Positions 61,281 through 64,000 of a stretch of DNA of 64,000 bases are shown one piece after another. Origin of the DNA: Paenibacillus sp. Root52 (GTDB taxonomy: Bacteria > Bacillota > Bacilli > Paenibacillales > Paenibacillaceae); NCBI RefSeq assembly GCF_001426865.1, contig NZ_LMFO01000033.1, positions 215,533 to 279,532 of the forward strand, in the 5' to 3' direction. Numbering within the stretch: the stretch's first letter is position 1; the number at the start of each line of letters is the position of its first letter. Both the position numbers and the translations under genes were made by a program. The notes under the pieces were generated by a model. The model made no database searches and was not told the origin of the DNA. It saw only the letters and a program-made list of their open reading frames with translations.

Positions 61281-63326
61281 ATGATGATCATTAGCGCGCA
61301 ACAACTGACACAATACCACGGAGCACATCTGGTGCTGGACGGCATTACTTTTGAAATTATGGAGGGTGACAAGGTCGCTCTGATCGGCCGCAACGGAAGC
61401 GGCAAAACAACACTCATGCGCTTGATGGCCCGGTTAAACCAGCCGGATGAAGGGCAACTCATGATCAAGAAAGATACCCGGATCGGCTACGTAGCTCAAG
61501 TCCCGGAAGGGATGGATGACTACACAGTGCTAGATGTACTAAGTCTTGGGTTCAGGGAGCTCATGGAATGTCGCACACGAATGAAGGAATTGGAGCAGCA
61601 GATGTCCGATTCGGCATGTGCAGCAGATCCTGATCAATTAGACCGCTTGTTGAAACGATATGCTGCCCTACAAGAGCAGTTTGAACGTGAGGGTGGTTAT
61701 GAGATGGACGCCCGAATCGATCAGGTGGCGGATGGTTTGGATCTGGCTAAGGCGCATTATGATTGGCGATTCGGTTCGTTGTCTGGTGGAGAGCAGACCC
61801 GGGTGGTGCTGGCTTCGCAGTTGATCGTAAGACCAGATCTGTTATTGCTAGATGAGCCGACGAACCATCTGGATCTGGAGCGGGTGGAGTGGCTGGAGGG
61901 ATTTTTACGAGAATATCCCGGTACAGTGGTTCTCATCTCGCATGATCGTTATTTCCTTGATCGGGTGGTCACTCGAACACTGGAGCTAGAGGATGGTGAA
62001 GCCCAGACGTCTGCTGGAGGCTATACGGCGTATATGAAGGTGAAGGAGCAACGGCTGTTGCAGCAGTTCGAGGAGTTTAAGGAGCAGCAGAAGGTCATCA
62101 AAAAAATGAAAGAAACGATCCGCCAACTGGAGGAATGGGGCAGGGTTGGTGGTAACGAGAAGTTTTTTCGGCGAGCAGCTTCTATGCGCAAAGCGCTGGA
62201 GCGTATGGAGCAGGTGAAGCGACCTGTGCTGGAGCGGCGCAATGCTGACTTCGACGTCCGTCCTACAGATCGCACGGGCAAGCGAGTAGCCGTTCTGGAG
62301 CATGTTGAGAAGGGCTACGGTGGACGTGCAATTCTATGCGACGTTTCCGGTCTATTGGAGTATGGCGACAAGATTGCTCTGATCGGTCGGAACGGTTCGG
62401 GTAAGACCACGCTATTCAAGCTGTTGCTTGGTGAAGAACAACCAAATGCCGGGAAGCTGGAATGGGGCGCACGCGTGGACGTAGGGTACCTGGCTCAACA
62501 GGAGGAACCGACGAATCCGAAGCTAAACGTACTTGAATACTTCCGATTAGAAGCTGGAGTGGAGGAAGGAGAAGCACGAGGGATTTTAGCTCGTTATCTC
62601 TTCTATGGGGCAGACGTATTCCGCTCTGTCGGGCAGTTATCCGGTGGAGAGTGGACACGTCTCCGGTTAGCTCTGTTGGTTCAGCGCAAACCGAATGTGC
62701 TGCTCTTGGATGAACCGACGAACCATCTAGACATTGCCTCCAGAGAAGCGTTAGAGGAGTCGCTCGTGGATTATGAAGGAACAGTGCTTGCGATCTCACA
62801 TGATCGGTATTTCGTGAATCGCCTGGCTTCCCGTGTGTGGGAATTGGAAAATGGACAGATGACCGCTTACCTTGGAGACTACGAGGCATACCGCGAGAAG
62901 AAGCTTGAACGGAAAGCTCATGCAGCTGACATGGCTCACCCAGCAACTGGAGCGTCCTCTCGCAGTACGGTCGCTTCGCACGGCTCTGGGAAGAAGTCGG
63001 ATGCAGCTTCTACGGTGAGCGGAGCTGCTGATACGGCTAAGGTTGGGGGCGGTAATGATGAGGCAACTGCAGGGTTAAGCAAAATATCTACTTCTACCCT
63101 TACCTCCTCAGCCACTGCGGTTAACCGGGGTAAGAGCAATGACAGCATACGCTCTGCGGAGAAGCTGGAGCAGGCACTGGCTCGGCTTGAGGCGCAGATT
63201 CAGGAGTTGGATCAGCAGTTAGAGGCTGCGCAAGATAACCCACCTGAACTGGAGAGCCTATGGAATGAGCGCGAGCGGTTATCAGCTGAATATAATGAGC
63301 TATTGGCTCAATGGGCTGAGATGTAG
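61281..63326 (+). CDS. ABC-F family ATPase (ribosome protection type)
   Basis: A 681-residue soluble protein with two ATPase domains and no membrane spans. Domain 1: GRNGSGKTTLMRL, LSGGEQTRVVLA, LLLLDEPTNHLD. A helical interdomain linker about 260-320 (KEQRLLQQFEEFKEQQKVIKK) would reach the peptidyl-transferase centre. Domain 2: GRNGSGKTTLFKL, LSGGEWTRLRLALL, VLLLDEPTNHLD. A Ser/Thr/Ala-rich low-complexity stretch precedes a C-terminal coiled coil (KLEQALARLEAQIQELDQQLE). ATG at 61281 follows ATAGGAGGAA; the frame open from 61236 starts in the terminator. Expected role: removing ribosome-targeting antibiotics; which drug is unknown. Confidence 0.88.
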   Translation: MMIISAQQLTQYHGAHLVLDGITFEIMEGDKVALIGRNGSGKTTLMRLMARLNQPDEGQLMIKKDTRIGYVAQVPEGMDDYTVLDVLSLGFRELMECRTRMKELEQQMSDSACAADPDQLDRLLKRYAALQEQFEREGGYEMDARIDQVADGLDLAKAHYDWRFGSLSGGEQTRVVLASQLIVRPDLLLLDEPTNHLDLERVEWLEGFLREYPGTVVLISHDRYFLDRVVTRTLELEDGEAQTSAGGYTAYMKVKEQRLLQQFEEFKEQQKVIKKMKETIRQLEEWGRVGGNEKFFRRAASMRKALERMEQVKRPVLERRNADFDVRPTDRTGKRVAVLEHVEKGYGGRAILCDVSGLLEYGDKIALIGRNGSGKTTLFKLLLGEEQPNAGKLEWGARVDVGYLAQQEEPTNPKLNVLEYFRLEAGVEEGEARGILARYLFYGADVFRSVGQLSGGEWTRLRLALLVQRKPNVLLLDEPTNHLDIASREALEESLVDYEGTVLAISHDRYFVNRLASRVWELENGQMTAYLGDYEAYREKKLERKAHAADMAHPATGASSRSTVASHGSGKKSDAASTVSGAADTAKVGGGNDEATAGLSKISTSTLTSSATAVNRGKSNDSIRSAEKLEQALARLEAQIQELDQQLEAAQDNPPELESLWNERERLSAEYNELLAQWAEM

Positions 63327-63424
63327 GCTGGACTGTGCGTTTAGCTTAGCTAGCATAGCTGGTTTACGTAAGACAGCTAAGGTGAAGATACTTTTTAACG
63401 TTGCAGGAGTTAAGCTGCAGGTCA

Positions 63425-63470
63425 AAGGGGATATCCCATAAGTCATGAAAATGACGGGGACATCCCCTTT
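63425..63470. terminator. Nested hairpin after ABC-F
   Basis: Three arms pair in register: GGGGAT with ATCCCC, CCC with GGG, GTCAT with ATGAC around GAAA. Only a short AAA/TTT flank is present, so it could end transcription or stabilise RNA. Confidence 0.6.
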
Positions 63471-63481
63471 AGCGTTATTGT

Positions 63482-63695
63482 TAGAGGTTGTTCACAAAGT
63501 CCACTTGTGATTACGCAGGATGCCTGACGGCACCTCAGCGTTGAATATGGAATTCAGCTGATATAAGTGGAGCTTACAAAGCTTGTTTCCTTAGGAAACA
63601 ATGTAGTTGCTCACGTCTTTTTGTCTACGCTCCGCTACTCCAATTCTAGCCTCATCCCATCTACTTGGTACGGAAAATCGCCCTGTTTGAGCACG
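63482..63695 (+). repeat. Dispersed MITE-like repeat, copy 2
   Basis: Second copy of the element at 951-1147, same strand. It keeps GATTACGCAGGATGCCTGACGGCA, GAATATGGAATTCAGC and CTACGCTCCGCTACTCCA blocks and has about 40 extra bases in the middle (63558-63605) containing CTTGTTTCCTTAGGAAACAA, a small palindrome. No 14-bp flanking duplication is evident here. Confidence 0.7.
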
Positions 63696-63709
63696 CATTA
63701 TTATCATTT

Positions 63710-63855
63710 AATGAATCTGACACACGCTAATCGCTCCCATTTCCCCGGATTTGAGATCTAACGAATCACAGAGGCGTTACTTCGTCGATTCATTCGATTT
63801 TTTGGGTTTTGACACGGTTTTATGAAGGAATAGCATTACTGAGGTTCGTTAAATC
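63710..63855. repeat. TCTAACGAATC-family inverted-repeat unit
   Basis: A full unit at 63755-63855 (GATCTAACGAATCACAG ... CTGAGGTTCGTTAAATC inverted) with a half unit AATGAATCTGACACACGC at 63709. Same family as 31208-31403. Confidence 0.6.
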
Positions 63856-63900
63856 TTGCATACGTAGATGAACTGCCTATTAAGATGCGGTATGGATCTA

Positions 63901-64000
63901 TGTCAAGAAAGTAGACACTTACGCGACGGATTTGTCCGTAAATTTCTTCGCAAAACGAGCAGGGGAAAGATAACCTAGCGCACCATGCATTCGCTTGCGG
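63901..64000 (-). mobile_element. IS3-family insertion sequence (one end)
   Basis: The terminal TGTCAAGAAAGTAGACAC at 63901 looks like an IS150-group inverted repeat, followed at once by the transposase 3' end. The rest of the element lies beyond the window. Confidence 0.75.
63919..64000 (-). CDS. IS3-family transposase (OrfB), C-terminal fragment
   Basis: The last 26 residues are visible, RKRMHGALGYLSPARF then AKKFTDKSVA and stop (TAA, 63921-63919). The R-H-GAL(G)YLSP motif is the C-terminal end of the rve integrase domain in IS3/IS150 OrfB. Truncated by the window edge, not by mutation. Confidence 0.8.
   Translation of the reverse strand, partial: RKRMHGALGYLSPARFAKKFTDKSVA

Noticed and set aside
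1..64000. tRNA, rRNA, large riboswitch or prophage
   Set aside because: No cloverleaf-like block, rRNA signature, known aptamer core or phage gene cluster was seen by eye; a covariance-model scan would be needed to exclude small RNAs.

Overview
The window looks like chromosomal DNA of a Paenibacillus-type bacterium (Bacillales). The basis is inference from gene content: 7TMR-type hybrid sensor kinases paired with BTAD response regulators, an SLH-anchored polysaccharide hydrolase, CsbD, a DUF1641-NDH-2 pair, GGAGG-type ribosome binding sites, Fur/CcpA/Rex-like operators, and several families of short dispersed intergenic repeats. No rRNA, tRNA, CRISPR array or prophage was recognised. Many leftmost start codons run through promoters or terminators, so starts were reset to the nearest good ribosome binding site where the sequence allowed.

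Layout. 1-8.7 kb: end of an OYE-type NADPH dehydrogenase (namA), a SRPBCC protein, a MITE-like repeat, a 1026-residue double-kinase hybrid sensor with its BTAD response regulator, a photolyase, a broken effector-binding gene and an acyltransferase. 8.8-12.4 kb: a foldback repeat, a CXXC microprotein and HNH protein behind a possible SOS box, a DedA/TVP38 membrane protein and a DUF1835-type protein. 12.4-17.4 kb: cupin, CsbD, a Rex-like operator, DUF1641 plus NDH-2, a lipoprotein and an NAD(P)-binding protein. 17.5-21.3 kb: an OmpR-type two-component system followed by two PepSY genes, each preceded by direct repeats phased at exactly 11 bp. 21.7-28.1 kb: a secreted GH43/CBM13 enzyme, then a minus-strand sugar-ABC/MBL/GntR operon with a tandem GntR-type operator. 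28.3-34.2 kb: an ABC exporter pair, a 1.2-kb gene-free stretch full of repeats, a leucine-type amino acid dehydrogenase, and a TA-flanked MITE abutting a UPF0316 gene.

34.4-50.6 kb is a plant cell-wall region. A secreted pectate lyase with a perfect cre site is followed by a beta-mannan locus: a LacI regulator, mannosylglucose phosphorylase and cellobiose 2-epimerase on the minus strand, and an ABC importer without ATPase, a second GH130 phosphorylase, a cytosolic GH113 mannanase, a CE7 esterase and a very large SLH-GH26 surface mannanase on the plus strand. The divergent promoters carry one 13-bp operator motif in opposite orientations, so the pathway reads as surface cleavage, import, deacetylation, trimming, epimerisation and phosphorolysis.

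50.7-56.1 kb is a Nik/Opp-type five-gene ABC importer behind a perfect 7-1-7 Fur box. 56.1-60.8 kb: a small membrane protein, a TetR-quinone reductase pair sharing an operator, a kinase-like protein and a glycosyltransferase. 61.0-63.3 kb is an ABC-F ATPase behind a leader ORF and terminator, which looks like ribosome-mediated attenuation. The window ends in more dispersed repeats and the edge of an IS3-family insertion sequence.

The best candidates for undescribed biology are the 11-bp phased response-regulator arrays at the PepSY genes, the ABC-F leader, and the dispersed repeat families.
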